Assembly: GCA_020205615.1 (NCBI GenBank)
Contig: CM035165.1
Location: 29,423,544-29,487,543, forward strand
Length of the DNA stretch: 64,000 nt
Origin: Panax quinquefolius
Taxonomy: Eukaryota > Streptophyta > Magnoliopsida > Apiales > Araliaceae
Direction: 5' to 3'
The translations under genes were made by a program, and so were the position numbers. This document shows, one piece after another, positions 37,595 through 50,700 of this stretch. The first letter of the stretch is position 1. Each line of letters starts with the position of its first letter. The notes below the pieces were generated by a model, which worked only from the letters and a program-made list of their open reading frames with translations, was not told the origin of the DNA and did not search any database.

Positions 37595-37690
37595 GGGTTA
37601 ATTGCAAATTATATCCCGAAGTATATACTATTTTACCATTCATATCTCGATATTTAAATGCTCTCATCCCCATACTCAAAGTACCATTAA
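37595..37690 (+). repeat. MULE left terminal inverted repeat
   Basis: It pairs with 57380-57463 on the opposite strand, at about 75-80% identity by eye over the outer ~85 bases. Confidence 0.8.
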
Positions 37691-37903
37691 GTAACCACGA
37701 TAGACCCTATTTAGATTTTCGGTCAATTTTTTATCGGAAAATGACCACGTGTAACAATTTAATATTTAAATATAATTAACTGTATAAATACCGTAGTTGA
37801 CTTAATAAAGTTGTAGAATTACATGTTAAATTCACCTTGACTATATATTAGTTGTAATTGACTTATTTAAATAACAATTAATTAATTAAATAATATAATA
37901 ATA

Positions 37904-38225
37904 ACCCAATTTGTAGAAATACATAAGAACTAAACAAAATTAAGTAATACAACACTAAAATATTGCAGATCAAATAATAAAATAAAAACAAATCAAAACC
38001 AATATCAGTACAATCCAATCCAACTTAGAATAATAAACTAAAAAAAATAAAAAAGGCTAAAACCCAATTTGGAGAAATACACAAGAACTAAACAAAATTA
38101 AGTAATACAATACCAAAATATTGCAGATCAAATAATAAAATAAAAAACAAATCAAAACCAATATCAGTCCAATCCAGCTTAGAATAATAAACTAAAAAAA
38201 TAAAAAGACTAAAACCCAATTTGGA
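37904..38225 (+). repeat. Tandem duplication of ~155 bp inside the MULE
   Basis: ACCCAATTTG starts at 37904, 38062 and 38214. Two nearly identical units (158 and 152 bp) are followed by the first bases of a third. Unit sequence is A-rich with no coding signal. Confidence 0.85.
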
Positions 38226-38479
38226 GAAAACGAGGACTGAAAATAAAAGTTGTAGATTTCGACCAAATTAGATTTGAAGGGAACTGAATCCATTTCCTTT
38301 TCCATAGTTGCATATCTGGATTTTGGGATTTATACCTAGAATCTATTTGAAACGTCCATAGAAGATTCATATAGAGATTCGCATCGTCAACTCCAAAACA
38401 CGAGAAAAATTTAGGCTCTAGCACCACCCAACCTCCGACGCTCATCTCCCATGGCAGATCTGAGTTTTGGGGTGAAGAT

Positions 38480-38854
38480 TATGAACTTTGTGAATATCAG
38501 ATATTGAGGGAATGAGAAGTAACAGAGGAAGTGTTTATTTCTTGATGATTGTAACTTGCATATACAAACATCTCTGGTTTTTTATTACACTCTAAGCTAG
38601 CTAACTAAAGAGTATTTATACAGAAAAGGAAAATTTCATACAACTCAGGCTAACTAACTATTCCTATAATCTGCTATAATCTGATTACACGTGTATGTAT
38701 GCACTAATCCCAAAGTACAGATACAGAATCCATGCTGGCAATCTGTTGCAATCCGTGTGCTAGTTTGTGTTGGATCTGTCTATGTGTGTTTCGTTGCTGC
38801 TGTCCATATGTGCTTGCACTGGCCACAATACTATTACCTGCAATACCTGCAATA
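38480..38854 (-). mobile_element. copia-2 3' LTR
   Basis: 375 bp. On the minus strand a purine tract (TTGTGGGGGGAG) precedes TATTGCAGGTATTGCAGG, a short tandem start. Contains TATTTATACAG-type promoter sequence. Differences from the other LTR are mostly transitions, with the right copy carrying T or A. Confidence 0.88.
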
Positions 38855-38864
38855 CTCCCCCCAC

Positions 38865-39640
38865 AAGTTGGAGGGGCACAAATGTTGTGCACACCCAACT
38901 TAGCAAGTAAAAACCAGTGTGGTACTTTACCAAGAGGTTTAGTAAAGATGTCAGCGAGTTATAACTGGGAGGGAATATATGTAGGATTTATAAAATGGGT
39001 TGGACCTTTTCCCGAATGAAATGGCAATCAAGCTCAATATGTTTGGTTTTAGAATGATGAACAGGATTGGAAGCTATGTCAATAGCAGCAACATTATCAC
39101 AAAAAACTGTGATCGGTTGAGGAACTGAAAAGTGAAAATCCTTGAGTAATGCAACCAACCAAATGAGTTCATAAGTGACTGTGGCCAAAGCCCTATACTC
39201 AGCTTCAGCTGTACTGCGGGAAACAACAGATTGTTTCTTGGAATGCCATGCAATTAAAGAAGAACCAAGCATAACTGAATAGCATGTGACAGATCGTTTA
39301 GTAATAAAGCAAGAACCCCAATCACTGTCACAATATGCTTGAAGCAGCGTAGGAGTTTTTCTGGGGAAATAAAGCCCTTGTCCAGCAGTCCCTTTAAGAT
39401 ATCTGAGTACTCGTGTAGCAGCTTGAAGATGGGGAGCTCTAGGTGTTTGCATAAATTGGCTTAACAACTGAACAACATAACTAATATCAGGTCTAGAAAT
39501 AGTGAGATATAGAAGCTTGCCCACAATGATTCTGTATTGAGAAGGGTCAGAAAGCAAAGAACCATCCTTATCATTTAATTTCACATGTTGATCAAGAGGA
39601 ATATCAGAACCTCCATTTATGATTATCATAAATGTTTCCA
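38865..39640 (-). pseudogene. copia-2 RT C-terminus and RNase H
   Basis: The minus-strand frame starts near 39640 and reads the RT tail (YRIIVGKLLYLTISRPDISY, then RVLRYLKGT) and RNase H (YCDSDWGSC, STAEAEYRALA, FCDNVAAIDIA, HIELDCHFIRE), ending with a stop at 38988. The expected tail (LADIFTKPLGK) continues in another frame to about 38865, so there is a frameshift near 39000. Upstream, the frame is joined after only ~120 bp to the gag start, so protease, integrase and most RT are deleted. It is non-autonomous. Confidence 0.88.
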
Positions 39641-39745
39641 TTTATAACATTTATATAAATGTTATATAAATGTATACATTTATATACATTTATAACAGAA
39701 AGAGGACTATCAGAGTTTGGTTTATCATAACCTCCATTTATGATT
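39600..39745. repeat. Deletion joint with direct repeats and AT-rich palindrome in copia-2
   Basis: AACCTCCATTTATGATTAT occurs at 39608-39626 and 39729-39747. Between them lie nested ATTTATATAAATG-type palindromes. The repeats mark where gag is fused to the RT tail. Confidence 0.7.
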
Positions 39746-40036
39746 ATTAGCTTGTTTTTCGCTGATAATGCTATCTGAATAGATCTTTTTCCATGAAGTG
39801 TAGTTCTCGGTTCCAGTAAGCTTCTGAGCAATTAAGGCTAATCCAGGATGGTCACTTGTATGAAGATACAGAGGATGGTATACGGAATTCAGTGGTGAGT
39901 TCAAATCATTTACCTGATTCAAGAATGCTTGATTTGCTTGATTGTGAGTTGAATGAGATGAATTCCTTTGTTGATTCTGAGTTTGATTCTGGTTATTTCC
40001 GTTGGATGATGCTACCATAGCTGCGTAAGAAGTCAT
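39725..40036 (-). pseudogene. copia-2 gag N-terminus (truncated)
   Basis: From the ATG at 40036 it reads a low-complexity N/Q-rich leader (NGNNQNQTQNQQRN), then LYLHTSDHPGLALIAQKLTG and NYTSWKK. This is the Copia gag motif (SDHPG..L..L.G.NY..W) of the gag_3 type. About 104 codons remain; the last six already belong to the repeat at the deletion joint. Confidence 0.85.
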
Positions 40037-41259
40037 TTGTCTAGCTGTAAGACCCCGAATTTTATGAAATCAAAGTATTCAATTTTTCTATTTAATAAAT
40101 GGTTAAATTGATAAAAGGTTAAAGTTAAGGGCAATATATGAAATTTTTCAAAATACGCAAGTGGTTATAAATTACTCATTGTTGTCGGGGAATATTCGTT
40201 TGGTCATGGAATATTCTTTACTGTCGGGAATATTAAATGCGACGACGCCAGTGCGACCATTTAGGGGCCCATAATGAGAATAAGCATCGGATGAAGAAAT
40301 GACAAATTTGAGTTTTTATAAATAACGACGTAGTTATTACCGAATTAACAATTGTTGAAATACTTCGGTGGTTAAAATACGATGTCTACGCGTGAATTGC
40401 ACAAAGATGATACCTGTATTTGCGATGATTTTTTTTAATTATTGATTCTTACGTGAGAAGGCACTACTCAATAATTGTTACGATAAATTACTGCTTAATA
40501 TTTTATTTTATTGATTCAATAATTGCTTTGATTGATATTTTATATTATTGTTGTTCAATAATTGTCATCAAGACAATATCTCCATTATCGGATCAATAAT
40601 TCATATTATTTGAATAATATTATTAGATAACATTATTGGTAATGTCTAGAAAGTTCACAAGGAGAGGTTTGGTCACCTAATTGCGGCAGCGCCAAGAAGG
40701 AGAAATCCTTATCGAAATCTCCATCTTTCCGGAAACTACACGGTTGTCATAATTGTGATTACGTAATATTATTTGTGAATAATTAATTATTGATTTATAT
40801 GATAATGAAATATTTATTTGATGTGGATATAAATGATGGATTTATTTATGTGGTTATAAATGAAGGAATTAATGTTGAGGTATTTTATCGGTATTTTTTG
40901 TGGATTGGAGGTATTAAAAGATCAAATCGATTGTTCTTACGACTTTATTGTGTGAGTTATAATTTTTAATCTTACCATTGGATCGTTGTGATTTTTGGAT
41001 CGTTATATACATATATAAGTTGAGTATATGTTCACAAATTTTGAACCGTTAAAATGAGCGAATGATTTGTTGTGAATTTTAAGAGGTGGTTCGATTCGGA
41101 AATTAGGTTTATAAATGATTTTGGTGGAAAATTCTAGAAATGGGTGGGCCCACTTTTTGGTTGTTGGGAAAGATGACCGATTTTTAGTGGGTGGAATAAT
41201 AGCAGGTAAAACCATCGTGTAGTTGCAGTCAAGTCTGCTTCGGCGTGCTAACATTTTCT

Positions 41260-41446
41260 TATAAATAGAGGGCTAAGTTAGAATTGAAAATCACACCAGA
41301 ATTCATAAGTTTTCTCTCTTTTTCTCTCTAGATTATCGAGTGTATTTTGTGAGTATTTAGATACTTGGTGAGTTGATATTCATCAGTGCAAGTTTTCTTG
41401 ATATATCCGATATCCAATCGAAGTCTTTGCTCTTTTTGAGGTAAGG
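41260..41446 (+). promoter_or_regulatory. TATA box and donor-like site, LTR F
   Basis: TATAAATA at 41260-41267 and TTTTTGAG|GTAAGG with boundary 41440/41441, 173 nt apart. The sequence GTAAGGGATA is then partly duplicated twice. Confidence 0.5.
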
Positions 41447-42204
41447 GATAGTAAGGGATAATAAGGGATTTTAAGGGTTGTTATGTTTTTCAGTTTCGTA
41501 ATTTTTCTGACCTTCAAAAATTTTGGAAAAATTTGAAATGATAATTTGACGATTTTTCTTGATTGTGTCCAAAAATGGCGATTTTTGGATGTATAGATTA
41601 AGAGTTGTGAATTTTATGAGAAAAAACTATTTTAAAAGTAACCGCTTATAACTCCTTGTGATTAACTCCAAAATTGGTAAAATTTTTATTAGGAGTACAT
41701 GTATATGATAGAAGTATACTCTGTAAATTTTGAAATTTTTGGATAAAAGTACAATTTTGATAAATATCTAAATATTAAATTTTGTTTTGGCCATATGAAA
41801 AATAGTAAATGATTTTTAAAAATTAAGAAAAAATATATATTCAATATGGGACTATATTCTACTAAATATCGAGAAAAGAAAATTTGTTTGTCTTGATTTG
41901 GTATTTTTCATGAAAATGGACTAGTTATGAGTAAATGAATTAAATATGTTATGTGAAGTAAGAAAATTGGAAAATATGATTTTATGGCTTGAGAATCCTA
42001 TATGAGGTATATGCAGATTTTTGATGAGGGTTTTAGTTATTGGTGATGAAATCTTATGAGTTTGGAATTTTAGGATGATTAAATGCATTATTTAGTAAAG
42101 TGTAAACAATTAAAATAAATTGTTTATAAGTTTAAAAAAATTTATTCTTTCAATATCATTATACCGAAATATTGGTATGGATTTATTGTAGAATTTCTAC
42201 CTTT

Positions 42205-42290
42205 TTTCATGTCGGGGTTACTATTCACGAGTTACTATTCACGAGTTACTATTCATGGGTTACTATTCACAAGTTACTATTCATGACAAA
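42205..42290 (+). repeat. GAGTTACTATTCAC tandem repeat, LTR F
   Basis: Five units of ~14 bp, alternating CACGAG and CATGGG at the join. Confidence 0.85.
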
Positions 42291-42649
42291 ATTGGTTTCT
42301 TTTTCTAACCAAATTATAGTTGAGTTATGAATATTACTCTTGAGATTAAATCTATATGTTGATTATATTATTTTTATTATCATATATAACATTTTTATAA
42401 CCCTAATGATAATATTAATTTCTCTTTGACTTGAGTGTAAAGATGGGTAGATTATTGATATGATCATGACTATGGGTTCTCTTTGGCCAGTAGTGCAAAG
42501 TTGAATTGTTGATTGGTATGATCATGACCATTGAATTTATAATTGAATATCTTTAGCTTAAGTGAAAATGCGAAATGATCAACATGGTTATAATTATTGT
42601 TTATATAAATTCTGAAATGATTATATATTTCTTTGAGATATTAATATAA

Positions 42650-42910
42650 TTGGCACGTAGTGCAAATATGAATCTGTTGATGAATATATTTGGCACATAG
42701 TGCAAATATGAATCTGTGAGGAATATCTTTGGCACATAGTGCAAAGATGAATTGTTGATGAATATCTTTGTCCCGTAGTGCAAAGATGACCTGTTGTTGA
42801 ATATCTTTGGCCCGAAGTGCAAAGATGACCTGTTGTTAAATATCTTTGGCCAGTAGTGCAAAGATGAACTGTTGATGAATATCTTTGGCCCGTAGTGCAA
42901 AAGATGAATT
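42650..42910 (+). repeat. 39-bp hairpin array, LTR F (best-preserved copy)
   Basis: Seven units are present. Six carry clear ATCTTTG..CAAAGAT or ATATTTGG..CAAATAT arms around GCCCGTAGTG-like loops. Variant units change both arms together (ATATTTG with CAAATAT). Confidence 0.85.
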
Positions 42911-43629
42911 TATTAGTATGATTATGAGCAGAAACTGTGATTTGGTATAACCATGATCTTTGATGTTTCGTAAAAAGACATGTGATGAAAATTATCTTCG
43001 TCACCGGTGCGAAGAGGAATTTAGAATCACAATTATGATTATGAGTTACTCATATAATTGTGGAAAAGCTGTTGATTGATGTTACGAGGATAATGTGGCG
43101 CCCCCAAAATAGGTATACATCACCCATTCACGAGTTGTCAATACATAGGTGCGAAAACAACTACAACTTTATTACTACAACAAGAAAGCTGTGAGTTTAA
43201 ATACAAATATTATCTTCTAGACAATATCTATACTCATATAAATCCTCATCACATTTATTGATACATTATTTTACAAAATGGTGAGGAATACTAAACAATC
43301 CTTTCTAAAACCTTCATTCCATACCCAGGCTCGTACTTCGCTTATATTCTCGCCTCCCCGAGAAGAATGGAACAAAAAGGAAAAGGGTGAGCTCAACTAG
43401 CTCGAGAAAGAATATTATGACTAAGATAATATACAACAAATTATCGTTAGTCTTCAACAGGGAAAATATAATAGAATACATAGACAACAAGTTTCCGGAT
43501 CAATATTACAGCGTGAAATAATAATTCATAGAAAGAGTTACGTAGAGAATGAAATCTACTATAATCTATGAATTTAACGGTCCATCATCAATATTTTATC
43601 CTCAGAACATCAATCAATATTTATCTCAA

Positions 43630-43840
43630 ATCAAATATTCATCTTTGCACTACTGTGCCAAAGATATTCATCAATCGGTCATGTTCATCTCAAACACTGT
43701 TCATCTTTGCACTAAAGGCCAAAGATATTCATCGATCGATTATGTTCATTTAAACACTGCTTCATCTTTTGCACTACGGTGCAAAGATATTCTTCAAATC
43801 ATTCATCTTTGCACTACAAAGCCAAAGATATTCAATAATA
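43630..43840 (-). repeat. Hairpin array, LTR H
   Basis: Four to five units with CATCTTTGCACTA..AAAGATATT on the plus strand. The short GAATAGTAACTC array lies at 44070-44250. Confidence 0.75.
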
Positions 43841-44350
43841 TCATCATTTAAGACCGAGGATGATGAAAATATTTTTAAAGAACGAATCCAAAGTGAAACA
43901 AAATGACAAGGATTAAGGATTAATGATTCGTACTTTGTTTTATCCATGTCCAACAATACCTCAAAATAATCATAGTGGTGTAAAATTCAAGAATGATCAA
44001 AACATGGATACAATCAAAGCTAGTATCCGAATAGATATTTTAGACGAAAAAGAAGAAATTTTATTTTTGATGAATAGTCTCAGATATCGTGAATAGTCTT
44101 AAGTATCACGTGAATAAGAATCTCACACCCAAAGATAGAAATTCCACAAAAAAACATTTTCACGCTTACATGAATAGTACTCGTGAATAGTAACTCGTGA
44201 ATAGTAACTCATGAATAGTAACTCGTGAATAGTAACTCATGAATAAGTAACTCCAGAGCATGAAAAAGTTCCAAATTTGATAAAAACTTGGATCAACATT
44301 TCAAAGATAATGATATTGAAGAAAATAATATCATTACGAAAAAATAATAT

Positions 44351-44532
44351 CCCCCTACCTCAAAGAATCGATTTTCGGAAGGAAAGGTCGGAAGTGATCT
44401 TTGAATGAAACTTGTCAGACTGACAACTCTCAAAGTATCTAAATACTCACAAAATACGCTCAATAATATAGAGAGAAAAAGAAAACTTTGTTTCGTGTGA
44501 TTTTCAATTCTAACTTAATTTCTCTATTTATA
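44351..44532 (-). promoter_or_regulatory. TATA box and donor-like site, LTR H
   Basis: Minus strand: TATAAATA at 44532-44525, then GAG|GTAGGGGG at ~44361-44351. The donor is weaker than in B and G. Confidence 0.4.
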
Positions 44533-46088
44533 GGAAAATGTTAGCCGTAAAAGCAGACTTGACGACCAACACCGATGGCTTTACTCTGCTACTATTGCCA
44601 CCCACCACATTTGAAATAAAATTCAAAAGACATTTCTTCACCAACCACAAGTGGGGCCCACTCAATTCTAAATTTTCCACCAAAATCAATTTTAAACCTA
44701 ATTTCCGAATCGGACACCTCTTAAAATTCATAACAAATCATTCGTGAATTTTTAACGTGTAAGACCCTCAAAATTTTTAAATAAAAAGAATTTCCTTTAT
44801 TTTGAAATAGTAAGGGTTGATTTGATTAATGTGGATAGTTAAGGGTTAAATACGCAAATATTTCAAAATAAGCAAGTGGTTATAAAATATTCATTGTTGT
44901 TTTGAAATATTCGTTTGGTCGTGGAATATTAAATCTTGTCGGGGAATATTAAATGCGACTGGTAGCGCCTACCATGTGTGGGCCCCATAACTGTGAGCGA
45001 TTGGATGAAAAAGCGACAAATATAAGTTGTTTTTAAATAAGGCGTAGTTGTTTACCAATTGTTGGAATACCCGGTGGTTAAAACACACTAATCTGCGTTG
45101 TTGAGCGATGAAAGATACCAGATTGCACCAATTATTGATTCTTACGTAAGAAGGCACTACTCAATAATGGTTACGATAATTACCGTTCGATATTTTATTG
45201 AGTTAATAATTCTTTGTGTTGATATTTTATATTCTTTGTTGTTTTGATAATTGTCATTACACAAGATCTTTCATTATCGAAGCAATAATTCATATTATCT
45301 CAATAATATTATTAGATAACATTATTGGCAATGTCTAGAAAGTTACGCTCTAAGGAGAGGTTTGGTCATCTAATTGCGCCGATGAAGAAGAAATTCTTAT
45401 TGGAAAGCCCCTCTTCTTTGGAACTGCCGGTTGTCAATATTGTGATTACGTAATATTATTTGTGAATAATTAATTATTGATTTATATGATGAGGAAAATA
45501 TTGATTTTATGTGGATATAGATGGAGAAAATTTTTAAAATGATAATTGTTGAAAATTAATATTTTATCTTTTTCTCGATAAAATAATTCATTTAAATATA
45601 TTATTTTAATAATATATTAATGGTGATATTTTTACAATGAATGTGGGATATATGAGTATATGAGGAGGAAGAGTATTTTGTGGCATTAAATGTTTAACAC
45701 ATGTTTTGTGTGTTGGTGGACACAATTATTAATAGAAATTTGATTATAGCACGTAAAATCGCCTGCTTGTGGATTTCGATCGATTTTTGTTTGGAATTTG
45801 GAAAACTTTCTTCTGCAAAGTTGTAGAGAATTGAATTTCCTATTAAAACTCATGAGATTCGAATTTTCTGATGAAAGGCTATTTATTATGAATTATTGAA
45901 GTTCAAAGCTCAAAATAATTGATTTTTGGGAGTTTAAATTATTTTTATTAAGAAAAACGTTTTTGTATTTTTTGGACATCATTAACATGTGTGGCTGGTG
46001 TTTTGACCAAAAGGTGGGCTAAGGAAAATTTGTATAATTATATTAATATTATATTAAATTTTACCTTTTGGTGTTCTAAGCGTTTTCC

Positions 46089-46281
46089 TATAAATAGGGT
46101 CTTAGGTTAGAATTGAAAATCACACCCGTAAACTGAAGTTTTCTCTCTATTTCTCTCTCGATATTTTGAGCGTATTCTTGTGAGTATTTTGAGTATACTT
46201 TGAGTATTGCTAGATCGGTGCAAGTTCCTTCAAAGACTATACATTATTTCTAAATAAAATCTTGATCTTTCGAGGTAAGGG
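46089..46281 (+). promoter_or_regulatory. TATA box and donor-like site, G 5' LTR
   Basis: TATAAATA (46089-46096) followed 179 nt later by TTTCGAG|GTAAGGG (boundary 46274/46275). The G 3' LTR has the same pair at 52853-52860 and 53043/53044. Confidence 0.5.
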
Positions 46282-46834
46282 ATATTATTTTTTGTAATGA
46301 TATTATTTCTTCAATATCATTATCTTTGAAATGTTGATCTGAAGTTTTATCAAATTTGGAACTTTTTCATGTAGGGGTTACTATTCATGAGTAGTAATTC
46401 ACGAGTTCTTATTCATGAGTTACTATTCACGAGTTCTTATTCAGCGAGTTCTTATTCACGAGTTACTATTCACGAGTACTATTCATGAAGCGTGAAGATG
46501 TTTTTGTGGAATTTTTATCTTTTGTGTCTGAGTTACTATTCACGTGTTCTAAGACTATTCACGTGATATCTGACACTTTATTCACGAATCTTTAAGACTA
46601 TTCATAGAAAATGAAAATTTTTCTTTTTGTCAAAATATCTATTCGGATACTAGCTCGATTGTATCCATGTTTTGATCATTCTTGAATTTTACACCACTAT
46701 GATTATTTTTGAGGTATTTTTGGACGGGATAAAACCAAGTACGAATCCTTAATCCTTAATCCTTGTCATTTTGTTTCAATTTGGATTCGTTTCTTTAAAA
46801 ATATTTTCATCATCCTCGGTCTTAAATGATGATA

Positions 46835-47035
46835 TTATTGAATATCTTTGGCCCTGTAGTGCAAAGATGAATGATTTCTGAAGAATATCTTTGGCTTTTG
46901 TAGTGCAAAGATGAATGATTTCTGAAGAATATCTTTGGCTGTAGTGCAAAGATGAACAGTGTTGAGATGAACACTGACCCGAATTGATGAATATCTTTGG
47001 CTTGTAGTGCAAAGATGAATATTTGATTTGAGAAG
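46835..47035 (+). repeat. Hairpin array, G 5' LTR
   Basis: Four to five units of 39-65 bp; GAATATCTTTGGC, a loop ending GTAGTG, then CAAAGATGAA. The copy in the 3' LTR is at 53620-53830. Confidence 0.78.
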
Positions 47036-47562
47036 AATATTGATTGATGTTACGAGGGATAAAATATTGATGATGAACTATTTAAATTCATAGATTATAG
47101 TAGATTTCATTCTCTACGTAACTCTTATGAATTATTATTTCATTGCGAATATTGATGCCGAAACTTGTTGTCTATTGTATTCTATCAGTTGTTCCTGTTG
47201 AAGACTAACGATAATTTGTTGTATATTATCTTAGTCATAATATTCTTTATTGGGCTAGTTGAGCTCACCCTTTTCCTTGTTGTTCCATTTTTCTTCTCGG
47301 GAGGCGAGAATGTAGCGAGTACTAGTGGGGTATGGAATGAAGATTCTAGAGAGAGTTGTTTAGTAGTCCTCACCATTTTTGCAAAATAATGAATCAATAA
47401 TGTGATGAGGATTTATTTGAGTATAGATATTATCTGAAGATAATATTTGTATTCAAACTCATGAGTTTCTTGTTGTAATAATAAAGTTGTAGTTGTTTAC
47501 ATACCATGTATTTGGCGACTCGAGAATGGGTGTTGTGTATACCTATTTTGGGGGCGTCACGA

Positions 47563-47573
47563 TTGAATCGAGC
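47563..47573 (+). other. Primer-binding site of element G (degraded)
   Basis: TTGAATCGAGC followed by TTAGGGATATGATCTC; the second part is identical to the region after the primer site in B. The site itself should read TGGTATCGTAGC, so bases are lost or misread. Confidence 0.5.
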
Positions 47574-47747
47574 TTAGGGATATGATCTCTGGCGGAGATC
47601 GGGGAATAGAACTAGGAGGGAGAGAGAAGTAAATCCTTCGCTAGTGTGTCCTACCTAAGCTTATTTGTTAGTTGGTCGAGATATAGGGATATTATGTGAT
47701 ATATTGATTTCCTTAATTAACCCTTATTTTATGATGATGTTTTGAGA

Positions 47748-50700
47748 ATGCCGACCGAGAATATTAACAATGGAGTAAATGAGACCGTGGAGATGCTGTC
47801 TTCTCACCAACGAGGAGAACGTCATTGGTCGGTGGCAATGTTCCTCCCGTGAAACAACACCACCGAGCGAGATGATGAGCGGGGATGTTTAGAAGCTTTT
47901 TCTGCGATTCATGCAAAAATCGAGACGAGGGAGACTCGTGTTCAAAATACGGAGAAAATGATAGCAATTCACGGGTGGTCACAATGCAAGCGAGTTCAAA
48001 GAGTTGGGACCACCGAGTGCAGGAAAGCGGATCCGATTAAAGGCGAGCGTGGGTCAAACAAATTACCAAGATATTCGATGTCTTGGGATGCGGAGAGGAA
48101 CGAGAAAGTTCCATTCGCCGCCTTTATGTTCCGTGGCGTAGGCGACATTCTTGGTGGGAATCGTGAAGCGTACCCATCCAACCGCACTTCGGATGTCATG
48201 GGAGACGTTTGAAGCTTCAATGACAAGTACTTCCACGAAAGTATTCGTCATATGAAGGAAGTGGAGTTTATTAGACTAGGCGAAATAACATGGCGGTGTC
48301 CCAAAGATGAGGCGAAGTTCGCGGAGTTATCGAGTTTGCACCTCATTTTGTGGAGAATGAGGAGCGATGACGCGGATGTTTACGAGAGGTTTGAAACCCG
48401 ACGTCGTCGATATCTCATTTCTCATAAATTTTCTCTCTATTCGGATGTTGTCAATGAGGCTCAGATTGTTAGAGCGAGATAACGAGTACGTTCAATCGAG
48501 GGGACCATAACGAGGATCATATCAAGATAGCGGTCATCGAATAACGATAACCAAATGGAGAAAGAAGAATACGATTAAAGGCGGTAACCACTCTGGTGGT
48601 AATCGTGGCCATGAAAATAGAAGAAGCGAGTGGGAGGAGATTTTAAAAGAGGAGATTCAACAACGACCATGTGAAGACGTCGGTGCCTATAGCAACTAGT
48701 TTTAAGGGAGGAGAACGACCACCGGTCAGATGTTACAAATCTTGGGAAAGAGGGACATATCATTGGCCGCCTGCACAACAGTTTAAGGTATGCTATAATT
48801 GTGGAAAGGAAGGACATATCGCTTTCGAGATTATGCAGTGGCGAAACCTAGTTCAATGAGACGGTGACTCAAAAGATCGTCCCGGAAAAAGTCAAAGTCA
48901 ACGGTTCTTGGAAGAAGCGTTTGTCGTGGCCAGAATCAAAATGCAAGAACGAGCGAAGTTAGCACGGGTTAATCAATTATAAATTCTTGCGAAGTATATA
49001 CCTTACTAGATATCGGTTCTACCCATTCTTTTATCTCTCTTACTTGCGCTCAACGTTTAAACTTGACTCAGGAGAAATTAGACTTTGACTATCTGTGGAA
49101 ACTCCGTTAGAGAAACTTTCATCACATCCAATGTGTTTATAAATCTTGCTTGATTCAGTTGGCACTATCACATTACATTAACCTTATTTCTATAGAGATA
49201 TTTGTTTTTGATGTGTTTTTAGGTTAACTACTCATCATGCCAAAAATTGATTATTTTAAATAAGGTTGTTAGTTTTCATATTCCTAAGCAACTGTTATTC
49301 GAATTCAAGCAATCAAACCATTGTAGTCAAACATTTTCATATCAAGCCATGAAGTCATTCGTTTATTACGGATGTCAAATTTTCTTAGTCCATGTTATGG
49401 ATTTGAATAAAGACACGTCGATTTGAATAATATTCTGTTGTTATTGATTTTTCTGACGTATTTTACGAAGAATTTCTTGGCTTACTCCCAAAGCTCGATA
49501 TTAAATTTTGTATCGACTTTGAACCCGATTACAAAACTCATTTCTAAAATCTCATATCGAATGGCTCTATTGAACTTGGAGTTAAAAATTCAACTATAAA
49601 ATTTGGTACTGAGCCTTTATCTTGTGACTTCCTTTGTGGAATTCACCTAAGCCGAACTCTCTGTAGGGGCGTTATATTAGATGCGATAGTAAAGCGATAG
49701 GTGTCATTGTGACGTCTTTATCCAAGATTGGGATATGAGTCACAGATTGAGAGCAACTAAGTTAGTAATCGAAATACGTAGCTTTCAGGCTTAGTTGGTT
49801 ATTATCGGAGATTCGTTGAAGGATATTCTCGAATCGCTATTCCGTTAACTTAGGCCGACTTCGAAAAGATACAAAATTCGCATATGGAGCGAGGAATGCG
49901 AGAAGATTTTCCAAGAGCTCAAGAGCTGACTCATTTACGGCACATATTCTAACCATACCATCTTGGAAAAGCGAGCGTGGTAGTGACGCGTTGAGTAGAA
50001 GATCATATCTGGAGGAGCAGGTGTGATGATGTCAAGTATACGTGATAGAGCCAACTTTAATAGAAAAAGTTAAGATTGCTCGAGCCAAGCCGCAAACTCG
50101 AGATGATGCGTATGAAGAAGAAAGTACAAGAAGGAGTTATTAGGAGCGAGAATTGATGAAGAAGGAATACTTGAGTCCACTCTAGACTTTTGTGTTCCTA
50201 ACGACTCGATTTGAAGAACAAGATTATGATGGAGGCACACAATACACCATTTGCAATCCATCTCAGGAGTACCAAAATGTATTATGATCTTCAACATACA
50301 TTTTGGTGGAGCAATATGAGGAGAGAGATCGCGTAGTTTATCTCGATGTGTTTAACTTACTTAGCGTGTAAAGGCGGAGCATCTTGTACCTAAGGGTCCG
50401 TTGCAACCACTTGAGATTTTGAAATGGAAGTGGGAACACATTACCACAATTTCATTACTAATCTTCCTGCGGTTTCTCAAGGCATCAATGCTATTTGGGT
50501 TATTGTTGATAGATTAACCAAGTCTCGCTCATTTCTTACGAAATCGAGAGACTTATTCCTTGAGCGTCTTTCTCGTATATGCGTAAATGAGATTGTGAGA
50601 TTGCATGGCATGCCGATCCATAGTTTTAGATCGTGACCCAAGATTCACTTCATGATTTTGGGTTAGTTTGTAGAAAAGCTATGGGCACGCGAATTTACTA

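Larger units (their letters stand above)
44758..47560 (+). mobile_element. Element G 5' LTR
   Basis: Starts TGTAAGACCC and ends GGGGGCGTCAC (final A lost). TATAAATA is at 46089-46096, CGAG|GTAAGGG at 46271-46281, TATTCACGAG repeats at 46376-46490 and the hairpin array at 46835-47035. Compared with the 3' LTR, AT-rich stretches are near identical while C/G-containing motifs differ by small indels. Confidence 0.88.

Noticed and set aside
38691..38903. Plus-strand Cys-rich small protein (also 38732-39019)
   Set aside because: It lies antisense to the copia-2 LTR and pol end and is explained by them.
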